Source: Defluviitaleaceae bacterium
GTDB taxonomy: Bacteria > Bacillota > Clostridia > Lachnospirales > WQUN01
Assembly (NCBI GenBank): GCA_009780185.1
Contig: WRAN01000007.1
Location: 1-64,000, forward strand
Reading direction: 5' to 3'
Length of the DNA stretch: 64,000 nt
Under the pieces are notes generated by a model. It saw only the letters and a program-made list of their open reading frames with translations, ran no database searches and had not been told where the DNA came from. This document shows positions 50,966-59,514 of the stretch, piece by piece (position 1 is the first letter of the stretch; each line of letters starts with the position of its first letter). The translations under genes were made by a program, and so were the position numbers.

Positions 50966-51693
50966 ATTTTATGCTTCCTTATAATAATCACTACCACAAC
51001 AATCACTGCTGCTAGTAAAACCACAATAACAACTGTAGGCAATATTGTACCCTTGCCACCACTAAGAGATAACCAACTACCCTGTACAAACATTATCATT
51101 GGCGCTTCATATACATATTTTCTAAACCTCGCAATCATTTCTTCGTCGTATCTATATAAACCTATAACAGACCGATTATGCTCGAGAGAAACATAGCCCC
51201 AGGTCATGTTGTCTCTGATATAGTTTGTGTATCTGCACCAATCGCGCAACAAGCGTCTTTCGTGTCTTGAAACGAGCCTTTCACCTACGACGTCCCACAT
51301 CGCAGCCTCTGCCTCGCGTAACTCCGCATACGAAAACTCCACAAGCGTGTACTGTACCCCGGCTTCCAACAAGGACCCGATACTGCTATGGTTGCGGGCC
51401 TGTTCTAAGCTAGGCTCCACAATAAAAATTACTAGCCGCCCGTGGGTATCAAGAGAAAGACCGGCATAAAAATCAGGGTAAATATAAGATATACTACGTG
51501 CCAAATTAGCCCGTACAAATCCCTGATACATTGCTCGTATCTGGAGCGAGGCCTCTGCCTGGTTTATCCTGTATTCTTCCTCTGTTACACCGATTATATC
51601 CGCGTCCCACCACGGAGCCGCCTTTACTACTGTGGCAAAAACACTCGCAAGCATCACAAATGTCAAAACCAAACCTATAATCCTTTTGCACAT
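50941..51693 (-). CDS. Exported, C-terminally membrane-anchored protein of unknown function
   Basis: The 250-aa protein has a signal peptide (IIGLVLTFVMLASVFATVV, KAAPW) and a C-terminal membrane helix (PTVVIVVLLAAVIVVVVIII) followed by a short basic tail. The mainly helical extracellular part has no recognised motif (FSYAELREAEAAMWDVVGER). The ATG follows GAGGAA. It begins only 15 nt after the T run of the tRNA-fMet terminator, with no room for an ordinary promoter. Expression may rely on read-through. Confidence 0.6.
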   Translation of the reverse strand: MCKRIIGLVLTFVMLASVFATVVKAAPWWDADIIGVTEEEYRINQAEASLQIRAMYQGFVRANLARSISYIYPDFYAGLSLDTHGRLVIFIVEPSLEQARNHSSIGSLLEAGVQYTLVEFSYAELREAEAAMWDVVGERLVSRHERRLLRDWCRYTNYIRDNMTWGYVSLEHNRSVIGLYRYDEEMIARFRKYVYEAPMIMFVQGSWLSLSGGKGTILPTVVIVVLLAAVIVVVVIIIRKHKMKNTTPEC

Positions 51694-51707
51694 AATAATT
51701 CCTCATG

Positions 51708-51741
51708 AAAAAAGCCCTGCAAACATGATTGTTTACAAGGC
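51708..51741 (-). terminator. Terminator after tRNA-fMet
   Basis: GCCTTGTAAAC pairs with GTTTGCAGGGC on the minus strand (two G-U pairs, loop 6), followed by TTTTTT. It lies 10 bp past the tRNA 3' end. Confidence 0.8.
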
Positions 51742-51750
51742 TAAAAAGTC

Positions 51751-51824
<74 letters not shown>

Positions 51825-51836
51825 TCAGCAAAAAAT

Positions 51837-51865
51837 ATGATATCATATGGTTGTTTAAAATGCAA
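51837..51865 (-). promoter_or_regulatory. Promoter of tRNA-fMet
   Basis: TTGCAT (51865-51860) and TATCAT (51842-51837) are 17 bp apart on the minus strand, giving a start about 6 nt before the tRNA. The -10 lies inside the palindrome ATATGATATCATAT (51835-51848). Confidence 0.7.
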
Positions 51866-51906
51866 TAGTGAATATTAGATTTTTTGATGTTTTAGGAGTG
51901 GAAATT

Positions 51907-52620
51907 ATGTTGATTAGATTACAGAAGTGGATTTCCCAGTCTGGAGTGGCTTCTCGACGCAAGGCTGAGGAGCTTATTCTTGCTGGGGAAGTAACAGTTA
52001 ATGGAACTGTAGTTACTACTTTAGGAACTTTGGCTGATACTGATATAGATATTGTTATGGCCCAGGGAGTGGAGTGCAGACTTGACCATAAAAAGGTTTA
52101 TATTGCGCTGCATAAACCTGAAGGTGTAGTTACTACTACTTCTGATCCTTATAACCGGGCTACTGTTATGAATTATGTACCTGGGGGGATTGGGATTTAT
52201 CCTGTGGGGCGGCTGGATTATGACACTAGCGGACTTATTCTACTTACTAATGACGGGGCTTTTGCCCAGCATCTTGCACATCCTAGGCATGAGGTGTCTA
52301 AGGTTTATATTGCTACTGTTAAGGGTATGCCTGATAGGGAAGCACTGGAGCGGTTTCGTTCGGGGCTGGTTATTGAGGGGAGGCTTACTTCTTCATGCGA
52401 CATTGAAGTAATAAAAAAAGAACCTAATGCTAGGGTCCGCATTAGGCTCCGTGAGGGGCGGAATCGTCAGGTTCGTAAGATGTGTGAGGCTATCGGGCAT
52501 CGGATTTTGGCCTTGAAAAGGGTTGAAGTTGGACATGTTAAGCTTGGAGGGCTACCTCGCGGAGAGTGGCGGCATTTGACTTCGGCTGAAGTTAAGGGCT
52601 TTGCAGCTTCATCTAATTAG
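51907..52620 (+). CDS. rluB: RluB/RsuA-family rRNA pseudouridine synthase
   Basis: The 237-aa enzyme isomerises a uridine in rRNA. It has an N-terminal S4 domain (LQKWISQSGVASRRKAEELI, GEVTVNG), the catalytic motif PVGRLDYDTSGLILLTNDG (Asp in RLDYDTSG) and EGRNRQVRKMCEAIGHRILA. I chose the ATG at 51907 after AGGAGTGG. Whether it acts on 23S (RluB) or 16S (RsuA) RNA cannot be decided by eye. Confidence 0.92.
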   Translation: MLIRLQKWISQSGVASRRKAEELILAGEVTVNGTVVTTLGTLADTDIDIVMAQGVECRLDHKKVYIALHKPEGVVTTTSDPYNRATVMNYVPGGIGIYPVGRLDYDTSGLILLTNDGAFAQHLAHPRHEVSKVYIATVKGMPDREALERFRSGLVIEGRLTSSCDIEVIKKEPNARVRIRLREGRNRQVRKMCEAIGHRILALKRVEVGHVKLGGLPRGEWRHLTSAEVKGFAASSN

Positions 52621-52624
52621 AGCG

Positions 52625-52659
52625 TAATGGGGTTTTGATGATTGGAACAAACCCTATTA
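52625..52659. terminator. Possible shared terminator between rluB and divIC
   Basis: TAATGGGGTTT (52625-52635) pairs with AAACCCTATTA (52649-52659) with one mismatch. It overlaps the divIC stop. T tracts are weak in both directions. Confidence 0.35.
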
Positions 52660-52989
52660 GTCGGTAATTTTTCTGAACACAATCTCGTTAGGCCTTACCC
52701 ACCCTAGGCGGGTTCTTGCTAGTTCTTCTATATATGCGTCGGAGTCGAAGTGGGCTATTTGATATCTTAGGTCTCGGTAGATTGCTTCCTCCCTTGCCAG
52801 TTCTGCCTGGATACGGTCATTTTGGACTCTTAGATTATTGTATCTTACGGCCTGGCCTCTTATCAGGGCTGCAAAAGTTATTATTATGATTAGGCATAGG
52901 ATAACAAACGCCATGCGGCTTAGCTTGTTTTGCTTTTTTTCTGGTTTGCTTGGGCGTTCTGGTTTTTGAGTTCTTTCTTGTCTGGGCAT
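52657..52989 (-). CDS. divIC: Septum formation initiator, DivIC/FtsL family
   Basis: The 110-aa protein has a basic cytosolic N-terminus, one membrane helix (MAFVILCLIIIITFAALI) and a coiled coil (YNNLRVQNDRIQAELAREEA), ending EELARTRLGWVRPNEIVF, which is typical of DivIC. It acts in the divisome with FtsL and DivIB. It follows uxuA by 1 bp and is therefore in an unusual metabolic operon. Confidence 0.85.
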   Translation of the reverse strand: MPRQERTQKPERPSKPEKKQNKLSRMAFVILCLIIIITFAALIRGQAVRYNNLRVQNDRIQAELAREEAIYRDLRYQIAHFDSDAYIEELARTRLGWVRPNEIVFRKITD

Positions 52990-52990
52990 T

Positions 52991-54079
52991 TTAGCTCTCC
53001 TGTTTCACGCGGGTCATGGCTTCCCATAAGCCTTGTAGGTAGGTGGCACCCAATGCACGGTCATATAGGCCATAGCCTGGGCGTCCTTTTTTTATTGTTT
53101 CATCCCATATCATACGACCATGATCTGGGCGTACCCAGCCTTTGAAGTTGATGTCATGGAAGGCTTTCATTATTGCGTACATATCTAGCGAACCATAAGG
53201 GGTAAAGTGGGCGGATTCGTAGAAATCGGTTTCGTTTTCGAAACGAAGATTTCTTACATGGGCAAAGTGGATTCTGCCCTCTTTGCCGAATTCTCTTATC
53301 ATCGAGGGGATATCAGATTCTTTTCTTGCGCCTAGTGATCCTGTGCACAAGGTTATGCCGTTATTGGGGCTTGGGTTAATATCTAGGTAGCGGCGGATAT
53401 TGTCTCGGCTTATTATTAGTTTTGGCAGGCCGAATATAGGTTGTGGGGGGTCGTCTGGGTGGACGGCCATTTTTATGTCTAGTTTTTCTGCGTGGGGGAT
53501 TATGGCGTCTAGGAAGTATTTCATGTTGGCGTAGAAAGTGTCTTCTTTCATGTCTTTATATTTTTCTAGAGTTTGGCGGATGGTTTTCATACGCTCTGGT
53601 TCCCAGCCTGGCATTTCATAGGTGTCAGCTTCTTTTGCGTAGCGGGCGGCTAGTTCTTCTACTGAAACGGAGTTAATGAAGTCCGCTTCATAGCGCATCG
53701 TGTTGGAGCCGTCTGGCAGGTTGTAGTACAGATGGCTTCTAGCCCAGTCTAGTACCGGCATCATGTTGTAACAGATGCACTTTATACCTATCTTGGCAAG
53801 GCGTTCCATGGTTGTGATATAGTTTTCGATTTTTTCGTCTCTAGATGGGGCGCCTAGTTTTATATCTTCGTGGATATTTACGCTTTCTATTACTTCTACT
53901 TCTAAGTTATGGGCTGATATTTCATCTTTCATAGCTTGGATTTGATCCATAGGCCAGGCTTCACCTACGGGATAGGTAAGTAGGCTTGTTACTACTCCCG
54001 TCATGCCTGGGATTTGTCTAATGTATTCTAGGCTTATTGGGTCTTGGTTAGTCCCGAACCAGCGGAATGTCATCTTCAT
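52991..54079 (-). CDS. uxuA: Mannonate dehydratase
   Basis: The 362-aa enzyme converts D-mannonate to 2-keto-3-deoxygluconate in glucuronate breakdown. It has TFRWFGTNQDPISLEYIRQI, the VIESVNIHEDIKLG loop, MAVHPDDPPQPIFGLPKLI, TLCTGSLGARKESDI, FAHVRNLR and VRPDHGRMIWDE with metal-binding residues. I chose the ATG at 54079 (8 nt after AGAGGA), which overlaps the end of the upstream gene by 32 nt. No other glucuronate genes lie in the window. Confidence 0.95.
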   Translation of the reverse strand: MKMTFRWFGTNQDPISLEYIRQIPGMTGVVTSLLTYPVGEAWPMDQIQAMKDEISAHNLEVEVIESVNIHEDIKLGAPSRDEKIENYITTMERLAKIGIKCICYNMMPVLDWARSHLYYNLPDGSNTMRYEADFINSVSVEELAARYAKEADTYEMPGWEPERMKTIRQTLEKYKDMKEDTFYANMKYFLDAIIPHAEKLDIKMAVHPDDPPQPIFGLPKLIISRDNIRRYLDINPSPNNGITLCTGSLGARKESDIPSMIREFGKEGRIHFAHVRNLRFENETDFYESAHFTPYGSLDMYAIMKAFHDINFKGWVRPDHGRMIWDETIKKGRPGYGLYDRALGATYLQGLWEAMTRVKQES

Positions 54080-54413
54080 TTGCATCATCCTCTCTTGGGT
54101 GTATGTTTTGTATGGATTCTTCTTGGGATAGGCCTAAGATTTTGGCCATTAGGGCTATAGTTGGGTCTTTTGCTATATAGGTGTTGTATTCGGTTATTGC
54201 TGTATTTAAGATTGTGATGGCTTCCGATATGGTGTTTTCGATTACTTCTATTTCTTCTGGGCTTTCTTGTTCTTGCCTTTGGCGCATTAATTCTTCCAGT
54301 TCTTCCATGTGAATATCTACCGGGGCGCGCCTTTTCATTATTTTATAGTGGAGTACTATTGCGGCTACGCTTACTACTGCAATGAACATGGATATAAAGC
54401 CGAATATGGACAT
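54048..54413 (-). CDS. Small membrane protein with helical cytosolic tail
   Basis: A 121-aa protein with one N-terminal membrane helix (FISMFIAVVSVAAIVLHYKI), then a charged helix (HMEELEELMRQRQEQESPEE) and an acidic tail. I recognise no family. Its start shares one base with the stop of the methyltransferase gene upstream and its end overlaps uxuA, so the operon is compact. Confidence 0.6.
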   Translation of the reverse strand: MSIFGFISMFIAVVSVAAIVLHYKIMKRRAPVDIHMEELEELMRQRQEQESPEEIEVIENTISEAITILNTAITEYNTYIAKDPTIALMAKILGLSQEESIQNIHPREDDANEDDIPLVRD

Positions 54414-55225
54414 TATTTTACCATCCTTGCCAGTGCGGCTATATGGGCGGGGGTTGTGCCGCAGCAGCCGCCCATTATTTTTACATTTGTCTGGGTTACT
54501 ATTTTTGCATAGTCTTCTGGGGATTGGTTATAGCGTACGGTACCATCTTCTACTATAGGCAAGCCTGCGTTGGGCTGCAATATTATTGGCAGGTTTGATT
54601 TTAGGCTAGGGAGGAGTTTGGCGTATATATCTGGGCCGAAGCCACAGTTCATTCCTATAGCAGTTACTTCAAGGCCTTCCAATAAGAAGACCATATCTTG
54701 GACTGATGTCCCCATCATGGTTCTGCCATTTTCATTAAAGGACATGGTGGCTATTATAGGGAGGCTAGTTGTTTTTGCGGCCTCTACTGCCAGGCGCAGT
54801 TCTTCAGGGTCCATCATAGTTTCTATCAGGATTAGGTCTACTCCTGATTCTATGCCGGATTTTATGGCTTCTTCGAATATAGCTGTAGTTTCCTCGTGGG
54901 TTGTGTCACCATAAGGCTCCAGCATTAGGCCTGTAGGGCCAAGGTCTAGAGCTAATAGGCAGCTAGGATATTCTTTTAGGGCTTTGCGTGCGTGAGATAT
55001 GGCGGATTTTATTATTTCGGCTGCGTTTTCATATTTATATGCATAGGCTCCAAAGGTGTTGGAGGTGATTATGTCTGCCCCGGCTTCTAAGTATTGCTTG
55101 TGGATGTTTATGATTTCCTCTGGGTGGGATAGGTTTAATAGGACGGGATCGTCCCTTAATCCTAGGGATTGCAGCTGGGTTCCCATAGCTCCATCGAAGA
55201 TTATTTTATCTTTGTTTAAATCCAT
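54413..55225 (-). CDS. Homocysteine S-methyltransferase domain protein
   Basis: A 270-aa stand-alone homocysteine-binding domain, as in the N-terminal part of MetH or BHMT. Visible are FDGAMGTQLQSLGL, ADIITSNTFGAYAY, and the three zinc cysteines in IGMNCGFGPD and MGGCCGTTPAHI. It probably moves a methyl group to homocysteine to form methionine. The methyl donor is unknown because no cobalamin or folate domain is present here. The ATG follows GGAGG. Confidence 0.88.
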   Translation of the reverse strand: MDLNKDKIIFDGAMGTQLQSLGLRDDPVLLNLSHPEEIINIHKQYLEAGADIITSNTFGAYAYKYENAAEIIKSAISHARKALKEYPSCLLALDLGPTGLMLEPYGDTTHEETTAIFEEAIKSGIESGVDLILIETMMDPEELRLAVEAAKTTSLPIIATMSFNENGRTMMGTSVQDMVFLLEGLEVTAIGMNCGFGPDIYAKLLPSLKSNLPIILQPNAGLPIVEDGTVRYNQSPEDYAKIVTQTNVKIMGGCCGTTPAHIAALARMVK

Positions 55226-55321
55226 ATTTCCTCCTATAGCCCGATATTATTTATTCCGTTGTATGCATAGTATACTGCAAAGGGTTGAATACTACAAAAA
55301 AACCATTTGGAGGAGATTTTT

Positions 55322-55531
55322 ATGGAAAATAAAAAAAATAACCCCATCGCAACGGATCAGGGGTTACAAGTTCATTCTACAGGGATTAATGTGAAGTATG
55401 ATACACCTTTATTTGATACCTTGGCCATTCTTGACGACTCTGCGGGGCGCGATGTAGATTCTAATGTGGCCATTCCCAGCGAGCTTGCCGTTGAGCAGGC
55501 CAAAGAATGGGTGGATGAAAACAGGCTATAG
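55322..55531 (+). CDS. DUF3787-like spore-surface protein
   Basis: A 69-aa hydrophilic protein starting MENKKNNPIATDQGLQVHST and ending VAIPSELAVEQAKEWVDENR plus L. The C-terminal signature (IPSE..V..AKEWVDEN) matches DUF3787 (CDIF630_02480 family) proteins found in clostridial spores. The ATG at 55322 follows GGAGGAG. Its last 6 bp overlap ecfT tail to tail. This supports a spore-forming host. Confidence 0.75.
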   Translation: MENKKNNPIATDQGLQVHSTGINVKYDTPLFDTLAILDDSAGRDVDSNVAIPSELAVEQAKEWVDENRL

Positions 55532-56323
55532 AAGCCTGGTGAGAAACAGCAATGTACCATAGATAGCCAAAACCGCTAATGCAAGTATATCGGGTTTGGC
55601 TATTTTCATTACCTTCATTCTGGTTCTACCCATGTCGCCGCGGTAGCATCTAGCTTCCATTGCTGTTGCTAGTTCATCTGCCCGTTTAAAAGCGGACACG
55701 AATAAAGGGATTAGGATTGGAAGCAGGCTTTTTGCCCGTTTTATCAGGCCACCTGTATCTAGGTCTGCGCCTCTGGCTTTTTGGGCTTTCATTATTTTAT
55801 CCATTTCTTCTGCCAGGGTTGGGATATTGCGCAACGCTATGGTCATCATTATGGCTATATCGTGAGCCGGGACTTTAATGATTTTTAGGGGTTTTAGTAG
55901 GGCTTCCACACCGTCTGTTAGCTGGATTGGAGATGTTGTTAGGGTTAGGATTGAGGAGCCTGTAATTAGGAGCACTAGGCGGGCAGCCATTTGCCCTGCC
56001 ATATATACACCTTCCATAGTTAGGCGAAGAAAGCCTACCGCAAAGATTACATTCTCCCCAGGCGTCATAAAGAGGTTGAGAATAACCGCAAAACATAGGA
56101 TGAACAAAATTGTCCTTAGTCCACGGAAAAGGAACAGCAGCGGTACTTTTGCAATCTTTACCATCACCAACAAAAATACTGCGGCTACTCCGTACCCTAT
56201 GAAGTTGGTTACAAAGAATAAAGCTGTGATATAAAACATTATCCCCAGCAGCTTAATTCGAGGGTCTAAGCGGTGAATTACTGAGTTAGAGGGGTAGTAC
56301 TGTCCTATGACTATACGGGTCAT
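55526..56323 (-). CDS. ecfT: ECF transporter T component
   Basis: The 265-aa membrane protein has the N-terminal QYYPSNSVIHRLDPRIKLLG, five to six membrane helices and the two ATPase-coupling motifs AQKARGAD and EARCYRGD. It links a substrate-specific S component to the EcfA ATPases. Its ATG overlaps the ecfA stop by 4 bp. No S component is in the window, so it may serve several S units (group II). Confidence 0.95.
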   Translation of the reverse strand: MTRIVIGQYYPSNSVIHRLDPRIKLLGIMFYITALFFVTNFIGYGVAAVFLLVMVKIAKVPLLFLFRGLRTILFILCFAVILNLFMTPGENVIFAVGFLRLTMEGVYMAGQMAARLVLLITGSSILTLTTSPIQLTDGVEALLKPLKIIKVPAHDIAIMMTIALRNIPTLAEEMDKIMKAQKARGADLDTGGLIKRAKSLLPILIPLFVSAFKRADELATAMEARCYRGDMGRTRMKVMKIAKPDILALAVLAIYGTLLFLTRLL

Positions 56324-58080
56324 GATACCAGCCCTCCTTTGCCAACTAGGTCTAGGATTCTGGCTGCCAGTTCATCCATTGAAAATATATCCGATGTTAT
56401 GGCAGGGTTGATTTCGCCTAAGCGCGCGGCTAGTTTGCTTATTTGTGGGATGTCTAGGCCTATGCTTTGTAGATTTTGGGCTTGACCAAAAACCTTGGCA
56501 GGGGTGTCATCGTAAAGCAGCTTTCCTTTATTTAGAACTATTATCCTATCTGTGAGGCGTGCAGCATCGTCCATGCTGTGGGATACCAGGATTACGGTTA
56601 TACCCAGGGTTTCATGCATATGTTTTATTTGGGAAAGAATTTCGTCCCGGCCTTTTGGGTCTAGACCGGCAGCGGGCTCGTCTAGTATCAGGATTTTTGG
56701 GCGCATGGCTAATACGCCAGCTATGGCAACGCGGCGTTTTTGCCCCCCTGATAGCTCGAAGGGGGATTTTTGATAATATTCTTCTCCCAGGCCCACGGTG
56801 GCTAGGGCTTCTTTTACATGGGTATCAATTTCTTCTGGGGTCAGGTTCATCTTAGACGGGCCAAAGGCTACATCGTTATATACACTGGCTTCGAAAAGCT
56901 GGTGTTCTGGATATTGGAATACTAGACCTACTTTTTGACGGATAGATTTTAGCTTTGATTTATCGGATTGGATGTCTTCCCCTTCTATAAAAACGTGGCC
57001 GGAGGTTGGGTGTAGAAGGCCGTTAAGATGCTGGATTAATGTACTTTTGCCTGAGCCTGTGTGGCCTATTAAAGCAACCATTTCTCCTTGATGTATGGTT
57101 AGGCTTATATCTTCTAGGGCGCGCATTTCAAATACTGAGTCTGGGCTGTAGATGTGAGATAGGTTTTTTATTTCTATAGCAGGGGTAGATTCTTGGGTGA
57201 AAGGCACAGTTTTAGCTGGCGAAACCGCTGCAAACTGATTTGTTTTTTTGGGTAAAAGCTTTCTCACAGTCTCGTCTTCTATAAACTCGTCCACGGTCAT
57301 GATGCTATCACCCAGGTTCAGGCCTGCGCGGCGTAAAGTGTGAGCTAAATCTGTTACTGGGGGGACGGATAGGGTATAACCCTTCATTGTATCCACTTGA
57401 GAAAATACCTTTTTTGGTATGTCGTCCAGCACCACTTCCCCTTCGTGCATAACAATTACTCGGTCGGCCAATACGGCCTCCTCCATAAAGTGGGTTATAA
57501 GAATTATTGTGATACCTTCTTTATTTAGCCTTGCGATGGTATTTAAGACTTCATGCCGGCCAGAAGGGTCTAGCATTGCCGTGGGTTCATCCAGGACTAT
57601 GCAATCTGGGTGCATGGCAAGTACCCCCGCTATTGCTACCCGTTGCTTTTGTCCACCGGATAGATTATGGGGGGCAGATAGGGCAAAAGCCTCCATGCCT
57701 ACGGTTTTTAGAGTCTCGTCTACTCGCTTGCGGATTTCATCTGGTGGGACGCCTAGGTTTTCCGGGCCAAAAGCTACGTCCTCCTCTACCACTGTGGCTA
57801 CCAGCTGGTTATCCGGGTTTTGAAATACCATGCCCATGGTCTGGCGGATTTCCCATAGATGGTCCAGTGATTTAGTGTCTTTGCCATTTATCCATATGGT
57901 TCCTTTGGTTGGGGTTAACAGGGCGTTTAGTTGACGCGCTAATGTAGATTTTCCAGAACCATTATGCCCTAGTACAGCAACAAACTCCCCTTGAGCAATG
58001 GATATATCTAATCCTTTTAAGACATCATGGGACGCACCTTCGCTTGGATAGGCGAAATACAGGTTTTCTGTTTTTATCAT
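56320..58080 (-). CDS. ecfA: Fused EcfA1-EcfA2 ATPase of an ECF transporter
   Basis: The 586-aa protein holds two complete ABC ATPase domains. The first (about 1-235) has GHNGSGKST, NLSGGQKQRVAIAG and CIVLDEPTAMLDPSG. The second (about 300-540) has GHTGSGKST, ELSGGQKRRVAIAG and ILILDEPAAGLDPKG. In Firmicutes ecfA1 and ecfA2 are usually separate genes next to rplQ. Here they are fused and 40 kb away. The ATG has no SD; only ATATGATATCATTATCCC precedes it, so leaderless or SD-less initiation is likely. Confidence 0.92.
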   Translation of the reverse strand: MIKTENLYFAYPSEGASHDVLKGLDISIAQGEFVAVLGHNGSGKSTLARQLNALLTPTKGTIWINGKDTKSLDHLWEIRQTMGMVFQNPDNQLVATVVEEDVAFGPENLGVPPDEIRKRVDETLKTVGMEAFALSAPHNLSGGQKQRVAIAGVLAMHPDCIVLDEPTAMLDPSGRHEVLNTIARLNKEGITIILITHFMEEAVLADRVIVMHEGEVVLDDIPKKVFSQVDTMKGYTLSVPPVTDLAHTLRRAGLNLGDSIMTVDEFIEDETVRKLLPKKTNQFAAVSPAKTVPFTQESTPAIEIKNLSHIYSPDSVFEMRALEDISLTIHQGEMVALIGHTGSGKSTLIQHLNGLLHPTSGHVFIEGEDIQSDKSKLKSIRQKVGLVFQYPEHQLFEASVYNDVAFGPSKMNLTPEEIDTHVKEALATVGLGEEYYQKSPFELSGGQKRRVAIAGVLAMRPKILILDEPAAGLDPKGRDEILSQIKHMHETLGITVILVSHSMDDAARLTDRIIVLNKGKLLYDDTPAKVFGQAQNLQSIGLDIPQISKLAARLGEINPAITSDIFSMDELAARILDLVGKGGLVS

Positions 58081-58103
58081 GGGATAATGATATCATATTA
58101 AAT

Positions 58104-58135
58104 AAAAAAAGGCCCGCATCGTCTGCGAGCCTTTT
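58104..58135 (-). terminator. Terminator of the dnaE-deacetylase transcript
   Basis: AAAAGGC and CGCA pair with TGCG and GCCTTTT around a 5-nt loop (one mismatch), followed by seven T on the minus strand. It lies 8 bp past the stop at 58144 and directly precedes the ecfA start. Confidence 0.85.
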
Positions 58136-58143
58136 CTATTATA

Positions 58144-59496
58144 TCAGGGGCTTATAATTGGCGGCCTATGGGCATCCATTACTTCATCTACATTAAAGAA
58201 ATCACGGTTTAATATATCTCTCCATCTTACCAGGGCATAGCCGCCTATTTCTATCCTGCCGGCTAGTACATGTGTGGGATAGACTGTTACGGGCTGCCTA
58301 AAATCTACATTGAAGTAGAGATCGTAGCCGTTATCTAGGACTACCTGCAACCCCTCCCCTCTTAGTGTAAACCCGAATGGCGCTATAAAGATATTGGTGG
58401 GGCCTACTACCGGCTCTATGCGCGCTCTCCACTGGGCAACGTCTCTTCTTATATTATTGGGGTTGGAGTTGGGGCCCCAGAAGCCCACCCTATTGTGGGT
58501 GTAGCTGTGGTTTGCGAAAAGCCAGCCTGTGTTCTTTAAATATTCTACTACTGCCACAGCTTCGGCTATGGATTCTTCTGTGAGAAGGTCGTGGCCGAAG
58601 ATACCCATGAAGCCTGTGGCGGCAATTATACCTCTGTGGCCACGGAAGGAGAATTCTGGGTGCTCCCTTACGAAATCGTTCAGAATCAACTGGATATCTC
58701 CATCGTGGGTGATTATGGTTTCCCGCTCTGGGGTTATTACTTCTGTAGCCAGACGGCCATCTTCATCTATTATCATACGGTTGGCTAAGCCAATGCCATA
58801 GTGGAAGGTGGGATCATCTATTGAAAGGATAAGGGGACGCTTTCCGGGGGGTAAGTAGATGGGGTGCTGCTGCATGTTGCCGTATTCATCTCGGCTCCAT
58901 ATGTCATGTACGCTGTATAACACATAGCCTCGTTCTAGTAGTTGAGGCAGCATACGTATGAACTCACGCTGGAAGATGAATCCTTCGTTTATACCACCAG
59001 TTGGGATGTTGATATTGGGGAAAAGATGCTCTGGGTATAGAACTAGGCTATGGAAGAAGATATGGCGGATCTCATCTTCGAATAATACTAGGTTGTCTAT
59101 CATCTGTAGGATTTCGATTTCTAGAGCTTTGGTTTCGTCATTTATTAGATATTGATCCTCATTTAAAAGAGCTAGGGCTTCTTCGTAGAAGTACCCCCTG
59201 GCTAACCATCTGGCTTCGGCTAAAATTTCATCCCTTATTATGGCTCTTTCCGCCTCCAATAGCTCTGCCTCTAGACGCTCAGCTTCTAGACGAGCTTCTT
59301 CGAGTTCTCTCTCCAAGGCTTCAAGTTCTGCGGCTAGTCGCCTCGCTTCTTCGGCCTCTTTAGCCTCATGTTCTTGTTGCAACTGTATTCGTTCTTGTTC
59401 TCGGGCATATTCCTCTGCGGCGGCACTATTTCCGCAGGCGGCTAGTAGCAGTATGCCTGCAAATATACATAATATTGCAGTTGCTTTCATTTTCAT
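58144..59496 (-). CDS. Lipoprotein with polysaccharide deacetylase-like domain
   Basis: The 450-aa protein has a lipobox signal (CIFAGILLLAACG) and a Glu/Arg/Leu-rich coiled coil (about 27-95). From about residue 180 follows a NodB-like domain: LILSIDDPTFH at motif 1, with SIDD where TFDD is typical, and FANHSYTHNRVGFWG (HSxxH) at motif 2. It is probably attached to the outer face of the membrane and may deacetylate wall or capsule glycans. The missing second Phe/Asp-Gly pattern of motif 1 leaves activity uncertain. It follows dnaE by 18 bp in the same operon. Confidence 0.75.
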   Translation of the reverse strand: MKMKATAILCIFAGILLLAACGNSAAAEEYAREQERIQLQQEHEAKEAEEARRLAAELEALERELEEARLEAERLEAELLEAERAIIRDEILAEARWLARGYFYEEALALLNEDQYLINDETKALEIEILQMIDNLVLFEDEIRHIFFHSLVLYPEHLFPNINIPTGGINEGFIFQREFIRMLPQLLERGYVLYSVHDIWSRDEYGNMQQHPIYLPPGKRPLILSIDDPTFHYGIGLANRMIIDEDGRLATEVITPERETIITHDGDIQLILNDFVREHPEFSFRGHRGIIAATGFMGIFGHDLLTEESIAEAVAVVEYLKNTGWLFANHSYTHNRVGFWGPNSNPNNIRRDVAQWRARIEPVVGPTNIFIAPFGFTLRGEGLQVVLDNGYDLYFNVDFRQPVTVYPTHVLAGRIEIGGYALVRWRDILNRDFFNVDEVMDAHRPPIISP

Positions 59497-59514
59497 TGAT
59501 TTCCCTCCCTGTTT

